Positions 20,913-37,499 of a stretch of DNA of 45,113 nt are shown here, one piece after another. How positions within the stretch are numbered: the first letter of the stretch is position 1; each line of letters starts with the position of its first letter. The stretch comes from Protostelium mycophagum (Eukaryota > Evosea > Variosea > Protosteliida > Protosteliaceae): the NCBI GenBank assembly GCA_002081555.1, contig MZNV01001615.1, positions 1-45,113 of the forward strand, written 5' to 3'. A model generated the notes under the pieces. It made no database searches, was not told where the DNA came from, and saw only the letters and a list, made by a program, of their open reading frames with translations. A program made the position numbers and the translations under genes.

Positions 20913-22833
20913 ATGACGATCAACAAACCTTCGGTGAAGAAAGTAACAATGCCTCGAAAGTCTGTGCTGCGGATCGTTGATCCCACCGAGCACAGAATGA
21001 AGAGGAAGACATCAACTGTGTCCATTCGAAAGGAACACAAAGAGATCGCTCTCTGGGACAAGAGAATACAAGTAAACATGCCAGTAAAGGTCGCTTCGAT
21101 TGGGGCTATAGAGGTAAGCTTTGATCAAATCATGTCACAATCAACTTTCTGAATGCCACGACAGAAAATGGTTGGCAACTTCAAGACAGACCTCTCTTCG
21201 AACAATATCGAGGAGGTTTATAGAGGCTGCGTACGTCTCAATTCCTTGCTGGTGTTGGGTAAGCATGACGTTGGCGATGGATAACAATTTAATCCCGGTC
21301 AGATTCTCCTCCCATGGAAAAAATCCTCCGATCCATCAACACCATCATGAGTGTCATCGACGCACTCGTCAGAGAGCCTCTCATGAAAGAATTCGGTTTT
21401 CTTATACTGAGTAACCTATTTATCAACAAGAGGCAAGAGGTCATCCGTTTTCTGAACAGTAGCGGAGTTCTGGACGTCGTCTTTCAATATTTAGAACAGC
21501 ACATTTCTAATCCCAAGACAGAGACCCTTTTGAAGGCGACAGGTGGATCTGTTTTATTTTTGTATTTTTTCTGTAATTTTACAAAAGAAAAAAACTTTGA
21601 AAAGAAAAACAATTTTCGCCAATCGATGACGACGATGTTGACGCCTTCAAAGGATTCTTGGCATCCATCCCGGAATTTCAATCAGAGCTCTTTTCGAGAC
21701 ACATTTTCCACTATGTCGATCATCAGATCGTCTCTTTCAATCCACACCGAGTGGCCTTAGAGAACATCGTTTCTCTCTCTAAGAGCAGCGATAAGTGTAC
21801 CAGCCAACTCTTCGCCTTCGTCCAAAATCACCTCACACTCGGAGATGACGACACTCTGTGCTGTCTCTACAGCCTCGGAAACATGCTCGAGCACACTCAC
21901 AATGTCGATGTTCTTTTCCGCTTGCCTTTCGGTGACACCATCATAGATCACCTAGTGGAAGGATTTCTGACCTGCTCACACCAAGAAGCCAGAGGGAGAG
22001 CTATATGGATCCTCTTCCAGATATCGAAAGAAGAGAACCCGAAGTATACTGAGACCATGATGGCTTTCGCCAAGCCGGAGCGCCTGTTTCGAAAGTTGAT
22101 GGAGTGCTTAGAGAAGGAAGACAAGCTCGAGACACACTTCCACGCTTACCGACTGTTGTATAACATATTCATGTCGAAGCACCAGTTGTGGCCATCGGTA
22201 TTTTTCAAAGAGAAAGGACTGGAATATCTTGTACACGGGATGGAGCGATTTCCCTTCAAAGTGGCTACCGAGGCCTGCGCTGTCGTTTGCCAGGTGAGAA
22301 TCTAATTTATTTATTTTTGTCCAAAATAGAATGTGATTCTCTTAATACAATGTTGAATCATTGTAGATCGCCAGCTGTGCGAAAATCAGAGAGATCGAGA
22401 TCATGGTGAAGTCGGGGGTCGTCAAGATCTTGAATGATCTCTTGAAACGCCATATCTCAGATAACAATCTCGTATTCACGATATTACAGACTTATCAGTA
22501 CATCCTCAGATCGGTACAAAATTGATATTTACTTACTGAAGAAAATTCAATTTTCAGAAAGAATATTTCATCTGAGAAACGAAATAAAAAATCAGAAAGT
22601 GTAAAAATTGATCCATGCAGGATAAGAGCGGTCGTTATTTGGATTGTTTTGAAGAGGCTGATTGTACGGACACGATAGAGATGCTGCAGATGTCACAGCA
22701 GTGCAGAGTCTACGAGCTGGCAAACTGCATCCTGTCTGAACATTTTGAAACCAAGGAAGATGAAGAGAGAGAAATCGTAGAATCCTTCATGTTGAAGCAG
22801 GCAGTCGTGGTGGAAGGAGGTTACCAATTGTAG
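20913..22833 (+). CDS. Divergent importin-alpha (karyopherin alpha)
   Basis: Importin-alpha binds nuclear localisation signals and importin-beta for nuclear import. Start ATG at 20913-20915. The N-terminus has an IBB-like basic helix (RMKRKTSTVSIRKEHKEI) comparable to the RRR...VELRK pattern. After a short exon (NFKTDLSSNNIEEVYRG) come ARM repeats: ILRSINTIMSVIDALVREP, VIRFLNSSGVLDVVFQYLE, LCCLYSLGNMLEHTHNVDV, ARGRAIWILFQISKEENP, and IMVKSGVVKILNDLLKRHI. The last exon (about 22621-22833) has the typical importin-alpha end: DTIEMLQMSQQCRVYELANC followed by a Glu/Asp-rich tail, TAG at 22831-22833. The usual W-x-x-x-N array of the NLS groove is poorly kept, so cargo binding may differ. About 540 residues, the normal size. 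Confidence 0.75.
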
Positions 22834-23487
22834 AGTAAATGTACATCTCGTTTACAACGAGGATTTTCTTTTTGATCAGAAGATACAGACACGAATAATC
22901 CCATCAGTTTTGACAGATTAGTATCTTGCATCTGGTTTTTATTAAAATTTGAGGGTTAATATATTGCAAGATTTGGTCAGATTCAGTTCTCAGTAATAAC
23001 CACACGTTAATTACCGTGATTATTACCGTAGCTCGTAATTATTGCAATAATGCTTGAGTTGATACTTTGGTTGTACAGTCCGGAAAGAAAAGATCTTGTA
23101 TCTTTCCACTGGATTAATTCCACCAAAATTTTTTGGTTCGTGGGACACTTTCTTTCTGAATGCCCGGTGCGGCACGGTCAAACAATCTCATCCGATCTGA
23201 AACAAGACAGGCCATAAAGACTATATATAAGGAATAACGATCTCTATAGCCTTTCTGAAGGACTGTTGTCATAAATGCAAAGGTCGGATTCAATCGACTG
23301 CGGTGCCAGGTTGATGAAAGGATTCGGAGAGAGACACTCGGTAGATTGGTTGGAATTTGCCCTCTTACTTCAGTCGTAAGTGATCTCCAATTTTCATATC
23401 CTCCCGCGCTCCCAAATGTCATTCCATGTAATTCCGTCCAATTCGTCAGAATCAAAGATGTCTAAGAGCTAATTACTTGTGATCTGG
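22834..23487. other. Intergenic region without a recognisable gene
   Basis: Spacer of about 650 nt between the importin-alpha and PP2C-SH2 genes. Near 23003-23045 there is a cluster of TTACCG/CGGTAA-like words (ATTACCGTGATTATTACCGTAG). An open frame on the minus strand at 23455-23114 shows no family. The first exon of the next gene may begin in its right end. Confidence 0.35.
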
Positions 23488-26400
23488 TGGATTAGAAACC
23501 ATCATCGACCACCGCGGTAATGTCACTTACAGATGCACCGCCGCGCCCCCGAACCAGATCGACAAGCTGAAAAAGACTCTTGCAGTAGATGGTTCAGTGA
23601 CAAGAGCAAGCGTTGGAAAGATGTTGAGAGATTACGATCCATTAGTTAAATCGGGAGAAGAAAATGGATTCACTGTCGAGAAGATCGTCAGTTGGATGTC
23701 TCTGGTAAGTCCTCGTTTATTTTTGTCCGTATTTTGGAGGGCGGGAACCTTTATTTTGAATTCCACACTTGAACTTTTTGTAAAATCATCATGACAGCTT
23801 TTTGTGGAATACCAAAAGACTATCTGCCGAATAATTAAATCGCGAAAAAGAGAAGGACGAGGCGCTTTCCGAAATACAGACAGTCTATTTGCATCTGCAA
23901 TGGCGCCAGCTGTAAAATCGGTGGCTTGTGTTGTGCCTTGAGCTTCACAACACAAAACACATTCTCTCCACCCCAAAAGCAAAATAATCACCATATAATA
24001 TATTTTTCTGCCCAACAGAATTTAACATCAGAAAAATAAAAAAAACCAGGACACAGAGCGCGTCTCATCACCGACACTACATACGAGTACAGGTGATCTC
24101 ACCCAGAAAATCCTGAAAGGTCTGTGAGATGTCTTCCAATTTGGCTGATTGTAGACAGGAGGATCGTCTTGGCGGAATGGCACGCTCGAAGGCTTGTCGG
24201 ATAATTTCTTCGGTGGAGGTGAGTTTTTACTCTTGAGTGAAATTAATAATTTTATTTATAGAGAGGACACGTAACTCTTCGTCACCGACCATCGCGAGTA
24301 ATAAACCGCACCTTATTTTACAACGATGTCTCATCTCGATGGGTACGATATCATCACCTGAGCACAGGCTCGACACGGAAGAATGCAGGGTGAGTTTTAC
24401 ACTGTTGTAGATGGTTCAATTTTTGGTCATAATTATCTTCTGTACATAAAATGACTCGTTGTAGATGTCAAGGGATATGGACGAGGCTTGCCGTTTAGTC
24501 AGAAAGCTCATGTCAGACTACGACGATCTCGACGATATCGTGGATGTAAGTCATGATATTCCACATTGTCATATTGATACCTGTCAGCTCGGCACAACCC
24601 AAGACGTTTACAGAGCCGTCTCACTTTTGAAAGGCAAAGTCCTCAAAACTTCGCAGAAGAAACAGCTCGGCCAGCTCATCAAAATCGGTAGAAGAAAGAA
24701 AAAGATGGAGGACATCTCTGACACCATCAGAACAAAGCTAGAGGTATCTTTTTAAGCGTTTTAAGATATGTCGGTTGTGGCTTTGTCATTTGGTTCGACT
24801 GTATGTTTTTTATGCAAGTTCTACGGCGAAGCCGTGGTGAAGAAGCATATAGATATTGAAATGTGGCCCTGCGCAGCATCAATTTTCAATGTATATCTTG
24901 CATCATTTTGCCACATCATCCAATCTACAACGGTTTGCCAAAACCCCCCTTTTCACGAGAAATTCCTCACAAATTCCCAGGATCTATGTACATCTTCTAG
25001 AAAAAGAGTATATGAACGCGTAATGGAATCGGAACAACAGATGTTCGAGCAGGTCATGTCCACCATTGATCAAGATGAGAGATCAAGTGATCCCACGAGG
25101 AGATCCCCAAATTGGAAGATCATCCTGAAGGATAAGGTATGATATCATGGGAGATGTCACGAGTATCTCGATGACGTCATGAGATGTGACGTAATATTGC
25201 CGTATAAAAATGTGAAAAAAATTGTCGTCTGGCGGAGCTGGACCACAAAGATCCGGAATTTTCGATTGAATTCCAACTAAATATTTCTCAGGAAACGCTT
25301 CAATTCCTGAATGACCAGCTCAGCATATGCAGTGGAGAGGTGAAGAATAAACTAATAGCTTCCCTCAAATGTTCAGAACTAAAAGTCGTTCCCGGAAACG
25401 GTATCGGTACGTAACTTGAAATTTCATCAAATTCGTTCGAAATTCACACGAAATTTCTCTGAAATTGGACAGAATTTTGGGTGGTCTCAAAGGGCGGGAA
25501 TGATGAAGAGGAGCATTTATTAGAAGATTATGTCTGTGCACAGACGGTATCTACATACGCAATTACAACGCGAGAAGACCCCAGGACTGGAGAGGTGAGT
25601 GAAATTTCCTCGAGATTTCACTGAAATGGGGCAGAAAATCACCACGAATTTGGGACATCCTATCGCGGATAAGTTCTGCGTTGTCAGAGGTATTTTTATT
25701 TTTCAAAACAATTTCAAAAAAATCCAAAAAAATTTTCTTCAAAATAAAAAAATTAAACTTTTAGGTTACAACAGAATAATCCCTGTCGTGGCGGATGGCT
25801 GTGGGTGGGGAACAGGCCCGTCACGGGCCGCAAAGAGGGCCAGCAGGATGCTCTGCGAGTACATATCAAGACACCAAGCACACATCAGATCGATTAGGGA
25901 CGCAGGTGGGTCGTTGTAGAGAATCAATTCTCCTTGTTTTTTATATTTAAAAAAAGGCGGAAAAAATCTCATAATGATGACGTCACAGGTGAATGCCTCA
26001 TCCAAGGGTTTCAGATGTGTCACAAAGCGATTTTGCACAACATCACACCGGAGATGGGAACTGCAGGAACTACAACGATCCTCGGGGGCATCGTCATGGA
26101 AGTGGACCAGTCCTCCAGTAATCAAGACGGTAATAATTATTTTATGATTTTTTGGCGGGAATCTCAAGTTATTTTTGGCTGATGAGATTAAGACCGGGGG
26201 ACATCACCTTTTGTGTTTGTTTGTGGAACGATTGGAGATTGTAAGGCTTTTCACGTCTCATCAAAGACACGCTTATGCTCAGAGGTATGCGCGTTTTGAA
26301 TTTTGAAAATAAATTTTTGGCGGGAAAATAAGATTTGGCAGGTGACGAGAGGGAACAGAGGATCAAGTGATATGAAAGACCCAGGAGGTAATTTTCCTTG

Positions 26401-28656
26401 AAAATTCGAAGATCACCACCAAGAATGAAATTGTACATGTCAAGCTGACATCTTGATAGGTCGTATAGGCCCATGGGAAGAGGAAGATCAACCAGATCTT
26501 CGTAACATTGGACTCCACACAGTCTTTTGTGATGAGGATGACATCATCATCTTGGTGTCAGATGGTGTTCATGACAACATGACTCCTATGGCATTAGGTC
26601 TAACCCCCCACGATCTACAATGCGGAGTGAGATTTCACGGAAACTTCGTTTGAATTCTCTAAAAGATGCAGGGTGAGGGGGTGGAGTGGGATGATGTGGC
26701 TGATGTCGACAATTTCATGTCAAGATATATGGAAAATAAGATCACAGAAATAACAGGTAAATCTCCATGAAATTTCGGTGATCCTGATGCGTAATCATCT
26801 GGGAGACACTCGCAACCACAAAATATAATCTGATGAGTTTATTTTGTTCCTGCAAAATCAAGTCGACTCGGTTACTACCGTGACGGAATGCCTTTGTTAC
26901 CGTGTCTGAATTCTTCAGGTGGATCAGTCGACGTGGCCACAGTGAACCGATCAATAATCGAATTCTGTGAAAAAATAACCGAGAACCTGAGGCAACTCTA
27001 CAGAGAGGTCGACAAACCCGGAAAATACGACATGAAAAAGTGAGTTTTCCTCGAAATTTCTCGATGACGTGTGATGACGTCATGAAGGTATCCTGGAAAA
27101 CCTGATCACACGACTTGTGTTACTTTCAAAATTGGCAAGATCACAGCAGAAGAGCAGGTTTGGTTTGGACTTTTGCATTATTAAATGTCAAACTACAACG
27201 CGAAAATTTACCACCGCGAAGATCTACACTTCAGCAGTTTCCCGCCAAGACCAAAATTGAAAATAATTTCTTGCAGCCGCCATCTACAACGACAAAACCG
27301 TTACAAACAAGTCGGCAGATGAGAAGAAGCGATAATCTCAGTGAATTGGAAGACAAAGAACTGGAGAAGTTGTGGACTAAAACTTTCGGAGATGTCAGTG
27401 AAATTCACATGAAAATTCACATGAAACTGACTCGTTGTAGAGTGTCATAGTAGATTGGGACACCTTTCTTAGAAATTTCAATTTTCCAAATTTAAGACCA
27501 AAACAGGCAGAGCAGCTCCGCGCAGTTTTAGGTGAAATTTCATTCTGACATTCTACAACACGACATTCTCATTCCAATACGACTCTCAAAATCTAGACGA
27601 AATGTCAATGAAATTTCGCAGATCACACTATGTCGGACACCGTATCACAAGCGAGATTTTACGAATTCATGAAGTGCTTTGGGCCCCGGACGCAGCTTCT
27701 CGCAAACGTCAGCAGGACCGTTACGTCACCATGGTTTCATGGCTACATGTCATCTTCAGATTCCAGGAAATTCCTCATGTCAGAGGTGATGACGTCATAC
27801 GTACACCCTGTCAGAACTGACATTTTTGACAGCCGGTGGGAACATTTCTCTTCCGCTTTAGCGCGTCGAAGCCGGGCGCATTTGTTTTAGATTACGTAAC
27901 AGGAAATCCAAGCAGGCCCATGAACAGTGTACAGATCGTGGGTCGCTCCAGAGGTGATTCGAAATTCGAACGTGAATTTTGGCGGGAAATAATGACGTCA
28001 GGGGGCTTCTGCGCTTTGGCGGGAAATACGACTGTTTTTGATACCCTTGAGGACCTCATAGAAGCGTCTAAAAATAACCACACTTTAACCCAGCCATATT
28101 CATTGAGATTTATAAATACGTAAGTGTTTTTGGTCTACAACGGTGTAGACTGACATTTTATCAAGGCCGTGGTTTTGGTCGGACATACCACCCCCAGAAG
28201 CGGAAGAGAAGATGAGGTCTTCCCCCCGAGGAACCTTCTTCGTTCGAGCTGATCAACAGGTGATCACTGATTCATCATTATCCATCATTTCTCATTTTGC
28301 ACAAAACGAAGTTGTGATCGCTTTGAGGATTATTGTGTTTTATTTTTGAAAATGGAAATAAATTTGATGTTTGAATAGTTTAATGGGTCTTCCTTCTGGG
28401 TTATTTTGATGGGCAAAGATGGCAGACTGGAGCGTCTCAGCATTACACGGAATCCTGGTATTCTTCATGCATTGTCAGATCATCGAAATCTAAAGTCTTG
28501 TTATCATTGAATAAATACTGAGAGAATCCAGAAGGATACCAACTTGTGAATAGTGGACAGCCACATTATCCCACCCTTGAGATGCTGGTGGAGGCAAATC
28601 GGCAGTCTGGCTATTTCACTGAGCCGTTCAGGCACAATAGACCTGTTATTGGATGA
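23488..28656 (+). CDS. PP2C-type Ser/Thr phosphatase with two C-terminal SH2 domains
   Basis: The start is uncertain; the first clear coding is KLKKTLAVDGSVTRASVGK near 23560. The N-terminal part (23500-25140) is charged and helical (DMDEACRLVRKLMSDYDDLD, QLGQLIKIGRRKKKMED). From about 25300 a PP2C fold follows: IIPVVADGCGWGTGPSRAA, MGTAGTTTILGGIVMEV, IIILVSDGVHDNMTP and KPDHTTCVTFKIGK, with the metal-binding Asp residues kept. A linker and a small helical module (LRPKQAEQLRAVLDHTMSDT) lead to SH2-1 (WFHGYMSSSDSRKFLM, GTFLFRFSASKPGAF) and SH2-2 (RGTFFVRADQ, SFWVILMGKDGRLE, HYPTLEMLVEANRQSG). Both keep the phosphotyrosine-binding Arg of FLVR. Stop TGA at 28654-28656. The protein should bring a Ser/Thr phosphatase to tyrosine-phosphorylated partners. 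Confidence 0.8.
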
Positions 28657-28663
28657 TAAATTG

Positions 28664-28669
28664 AAATAA
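28664..28669 (+). terminator. polyadenylation signal AATAAA
   Basis: AATAAA lies 8 nt after the stop of the PP2C-SH2 gene; more A/T-rich AATAAAA words follow at about 28729-28736. Confidence 0.5.
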
Positions 28670-28950
28670 AATGTAGAAATCGAACAAGCTATCTGGGTCA
28701 GCTTCTGTTGTTTAGACGAGAAAATAATAAAATAAAAATCTGTTTTTCCTTTTCATCTTTATTGTTCATTTGCCATTCTGAAATCTTTTGAGAGTTGGAC
28801 ACTCCGGCCCAGATTTAGACGATCTTTTGTGCAATATTTCCATCAGTCACCATTCATTATCACCTGTCATCATCAGCTGGGTCGAGCAACATAAACTTAT
28901 CTTATCCTCAACTTGCATCACCCAACAGCACAACAAACCACCAAGCACCC

Positions 28951-29231
28951 TACAGAGAGGCAGAACGCAGTGACTTCACCTGCTCAGTTTTCCGTTGACG
29001 ACTGCTTCTTTGGCTTGTCAGTCAAACGGTGAGCTCGGCTCTGTCACTTGCTCTTGTCTCTATCTTTTCATGCAGAGGTGTGTGTGTCTGTTGTTCGTTG
29101 GTCAACAAAGTGAGAAAAGCGCGAGCGTTCTGTTGTCTCCTTAACGACAAGGTGATGCTGAATTTTGATCGAGTTTTCGATCGGGTCTACACCTTCCGCG
29201 GTTAAGGGGGAATGTTTTTGATGTATTTTGA
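28951..29231 (+). repeat. ~280-bp dispersed direct repeat, copy 1
   Basis: This segment is repeated in the same orientation at 44841-45113 (cut by the window end). The first ~145 nt are almost identical (one substitution before a 2-nt GT-unit indel); the rest is clearly more divergent. It contains an intron-like string: donor GTGAGCTCGG at about 29029 and acceptor TTTTCATGCAG ending near 29086. No long open frame is shared. It may be the duplicated promoter/first exon of a gene family or a short mobile element. The remaining spacer 28670-29525 shows no other recognisable gene. Confidence 0.75.
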
Positions 29232-29525
29232 TGACGTGCGTTGATCACCTCACCAATACCGTAGAGCTACATGTGACGATATGTAAATCACAAGAAATCT
29301 CAACGGTTTTCAATGTGGAGGTGGGAAGATAAACGTTTGTGTACTTCAACCTTCGTAGAATGTGAACCTGTTCTGGTCATGCTGGGATAATTAATTATGT
29401 GGAGGTGTGGTTCGCAGGTTGGCACAAATGATATGAAAAGTAAAAGAACAAATTATATTTTTGTTTGTGTTATTTTGGTTTGTTGGTTTCAAGCATTGAT
29501 TGCATGCAAAGAGAATAAACTTTTG

Positions 29526-34249
<4,724 letters not shown>

Positions 34250-34392
34250 TTTCTAAAATGTGATGCCATTCCAAACTTTGATCGGTGTTACGAGAAATTT
34301 GGCGGGAAAATTAAGATTCTACAACGGTCACCAGTGAAGTGTTTTTGGAAAATTCGAAGCAAGCCAACACCACACAACTCACGTTCGCCACC
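34250..34392. promoter_or_regulatory. 143-nt bidirectional promoter with an E2F-like site
   Basis: Start codons of the RecQ gene (leftward) and the dual-specificity phosphatase gene (rightward) are only 143 nt apart. TTTGGCGGGAAAA at about 34299-34308 matches the animal/plant E2F consensus, and a CTACAAC word follows at 34319-34325. The rightward start has the context GCCACC before ATG. S-phase control of the helicase by E2F would make sense but is inferred; the same E2F-like word also occurs in many introns here. Confidence 0.5.
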
Positions 34393-36149
34393 ATGTTCAG
34401 TTCTTTCGCCTTCGCACAAAGAAAAGCGCCAGAATTTAATTGCACTCTTCAAAATGAAACGATACGACTCAAGGTTTCTTGGCCGAAATCGAGCATCTCC
34501 TTCGACATATTGAAGAAGGTGAGTTTTGTCAACGACGTACTTTTCAATTTCGTGTCATTTTGAATTGGCCTCTATACAGCTCGATCAAAGAATTTGTGCA
34601 ATGAATAAGCGTCGTCTAAGAGCTTCAAATTAACTGTTGTGCAGATCTTCAGAAATGCCAAGCCCATACTTACCAACTCCGAAGATGGGAGTGAACAAGA
34701 TCTAACTAAAGAGGACGCACAGCTTCAGAAGGATGTCGTCTACAACGTAACTCTCGACACTCCAGTGGCTGTACATGAGGTAATATTTTTCGTTCCAACT
34801 GTCTATCTGTACAAATTTGAATTACACGACAAAATTTAAAATCATTGTAGACTCCCATCGTAGACAAAGAGCCAGTGAAGGAGGTGACAGTGGATCCAAA
34901 CACTCCTGCCAACGCCGATCTGTCCATCATCGAGAAGCCTGCCTTGGAGGAGAACCAAGTACCCGTCATCTCAGTTGGGACACTTCTCTCTTCTTTGGCG
35001 GGAAAAAAATTGGAGGAGGGCCCCCAGCGGGAGATTGACACAAAAGGTGAAAAGGGCCAAGATCTTATCCATTAATTTAAACTTTTCATTGTATTTTCAG
35101 TGTTAATTATTTATCCATATTTTTCTTTAAGAAAAAAGGTTTAAGCAGCATTCGAGCTCAATTTTACAGGAAAATGGGAAGAGCGTGCAGACCACATTGT
35201 AGACGGACTTTGGCTCGGCGATTTCCTTGCAAATTCGATGCACTACCAAATGAAACAAAACAATGTCAGGCACATATTGACCGTATCCAACGATTTTAGA
35301 AAAGACAAGGGGGAGGTGAAGCATTTCACAGTGACGGGTTGTAGTCTAAAGATTCCAGGAATTCGTGCACCATCTCATCGGAGTCCCTGATCACCCTTCT
35401 GCAGACTTGTGCACTCACTTTGCCCAAACACACGAGTTCATTGATAATGCGAGGTAATCTCGTGAAGAGCTTTCCAGATTATTGCTTTTGCAGATCCTCT
35501 TCATGAGTTGTATAATATAAATATGACTTGTGGCAGAGCCGCACTGCGGCTTTCAGTTATGAATGTCCTTTTGATTTTTGAAAGATTTGGAGAGAATCAT
35601 GGAGGACCTCAAGGAGGAGTCTTGGTACATTGGTGAGTTTATTTTTATTTCTCTTCAAATATTTCCAGAAAATTATTATTTTCTGATGCCAAGGCCGGAC
35701 AATAATTGATTGATTTTCAGTATGGCCGGTGTCTCCCGCAGTGCTACAGGTCACTTTTTCACCACCTTTTCACATGATTTTTCAGCAATTATTCTTATTT
35801 ACTGTAGTCGTGATCGCCTATCTTATGAAAGAGTTGTCTCTGAATTTAGACGAAGCCGCTCACATGACCCGCTCCAGTCGCCCCAGGATCTACCCCAACA
35901 AGTATTTACATTTAATTTAATACTCATCTCATTTATTCGCATTCTTCAAAATCGATCACAACAAGCCAATCTCTCGTTGTAGATGCGCAAAAAAGTCGTC
36001 AAAGCCGCAAAACGCCACCAAAATTGTACTGATCTTTCTTCAGCGGATTTGTAACTCAGCTTGAACGTTACGAGAGGGAGCTCGCTGGCGCCCCAATGTC
36101 TTACAACACGAGCTCAAAACCCGCGTCTCAAAATTGCAGCACGCAATAA
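34393..36149 (+). CDS. Dual-specificity protein phosphatase (DUSP/MKP-like)
   Basis: Removes phosphate from phosphotyrosine and phosphoserine/threonine. ATG at 34393-34395. The N-terminal ~200 residues (FNCTLQNETIRLKVSWPKSS, DVVYNVTLDTPVAVHE) have no family I recognise. The catalytic domain starts at about 35170: IVDGLWLGDFLANSM, HILTVSND, FVHHLIGVPDHPSADL. The P-loop is split by introns and reads VLVHCMAGVSRSAT, a perfect HCxxGxSRS signature with catalytic Cys and Arg, then VVIAYLMKELSLNLDEAA and SSRPRIYPN. The last exon gives GFVTQLERYERELAG, the usual end of the fold. TAA at 36147-36149 overlaps an AATAAA signal (36145-36150). The general acid Asp is probably in GVPDHP. About 430 residues. 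Confidence 0.85.
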
Positions 36150-36236
36150 ACGTAATGAATGGGGTTAAATCGAAGAGCCGGTGGTTTGGATCGAACCCTT
36201 GACCTGAAAGAATGACAAGAGAGTCTTGGTTTGTAT

Positions 36237-36954
36237 TTACAGGAATGTGCAGCAGCTGTTGAGTTTTTCTGACCGTTTCAAAAATAGTTTGGAAGCTCCA
36301 TTCAGATCATCGGTCTTCTGGATCAGATCTTCCAACATCTCTCTGTTTGAGAACATCTTCTTGATGTTCTCTTGCATGATGTCTGTGACATCTTCAAGGT
36401 CTTTTTGTATCTTGGTGATATTGTCCGCTTTTGCTGGATCTTGGAACTTCTTTGTCTGTTCATCGAGCCCGTTGATCTAAAGACATTAGCTTGAATGTGG
36501 GATCGTGGTGATGAGCTGAACCCACCAGAAGGGTTTGATCTATTTTTGACTTGAAGATATCTGATTCGTACTGTCGCTCCAACATGCCGACAGCCTTGTG
36601 TCCAAAGGCGAAAGCCACACGCATCGGGTATTCATGATCTGTCAACACCGCGAATGCGATTCCTTGTGCTGAAACATGAGAGTGACAGACCAGCCTGAGG
36701 AGTTGATGAGTCATCTTCAACTTCGGTTATACTCACCCAGTGATGCCATCAACAGGTTCTTTAAGCGGTGTATCGATCAACCGTCTCTGTCCCACCGACG
36801 TTCTTACGACGACCTGCCTCGATACGAATGTGATGATCTCCCTGATGGTCGATCTTTTGAAGAATCCGAAGAAGGATAGATCTTCTGATCTCGCCAAGAT
36901 GAGTGGTGTTTCTTGTTTCTTGGCGTTGAAAATGATAAGTGAGAACAGTTTCAT
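36237..36954 (-). CDS. YKT6: YKT6-type R-SNARE (longin + SNARE + lipidated CaaX tail)
   Basis: YKT6 is a lipid-anchored SNARE used in ER-Golgi, endosomal and autophagosome fusion. Start ATG at 36952-36954. The longin domain reads MKLFSLIIFNAKKQETPLIL, FGFFKRSTIREIITFVSRQV, then (after an intron at about 36740-36669) GIAFAVLTDHEYPMRVAFAF. The SNARE helix is encoded by the last exon (about 36480-36237): ADNITKIQKDLEDVTDIM, NREMLEDLIQKTDDLNGAS, with an Arg at the zero layer (SNREML). The C-terminus is KLNSCCTFL, matching the double-Cys CCaaX of YKT6 (human CCAIM). Length is close to 200 residues, as usual. Confidence 0.92.
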
Positions 36955-37499
36955 GTGTGCTATGATGTTTTGTTTTGGGAGTTGCCTGCATGTTGTTGTC
37001 TTTCTTCGATTTTCGGTTCGGTGAACGTTTTTGCACGATCGCTTTTTCTCGTCTTACGTAACTGGTGTTCTTGGAAAAAGATCCGCTGGAGTCAAGCCGA
37101 CACCAAAATGAAGAAAACTCGCAACCTGAGGCAGCATATCGGCCACGAAGAGCTCGCTTATTTCATACCAATGCCTTTCGGACCTACCGTGACAATTCTG
37201 TTCGCCACGGTGCAGCGCCAGTGGAAAACTCTTTCTACAAAGCATGCCGCGGCTTGCAACTCAAATGCTCGTAAAGAAGTCATTATCAAAATCATATGAA
37301 TACTTCGATCTCGATCTTTATAACAACAGTTTTGATTAAAGTCTTTAAGTACAATCCCCAAAGAGAAGACATTGAGCTCAAGCCCAATTTCCCACAACAG
37401 CCATCGCAGCAGCTCCCAAATAAAAAAAGAAGAAACATATGGATATGGTTTTCAAGCTCCTAGCTCTTATCAGTACGACATCTCTTTGATATCTTGACA
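36955..37499. other. Intergenic region between YKT6 and the ZIP gene
   Basis: 545 nt between the YKT6 start and the ZIP stop, both leftward. It contains the second copy of the ~68-bp element (37190-37256) and the promoter of YKT6. Several open frames on both strands show no family. Confidence 0.4.
37190..37256 (-). ncRNA. Dispersed ~68-bp element, possible structured RNA (copy 2)
   Basis: Near-copy of 11474-11541. On the minus strand an outer stem GCCGCGG / CCGTGGC (one G-U pair) and an inner GTAGAAA / TTTCCAC hairpin can form. It lies about 235-300 nt upstream of the YKT6 start codon, on the same strand. No known RNA family recognised. Confidence 0.4.

Noticed and set aside
36170-36205. GGTTCGATCC-like string on the minus strand, suggesting a tRNA T-loop
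   Set aside because: The flanking bases do not pair into a T stem or acceptor stem, and no D-arm or anticodon arm is found upstream.
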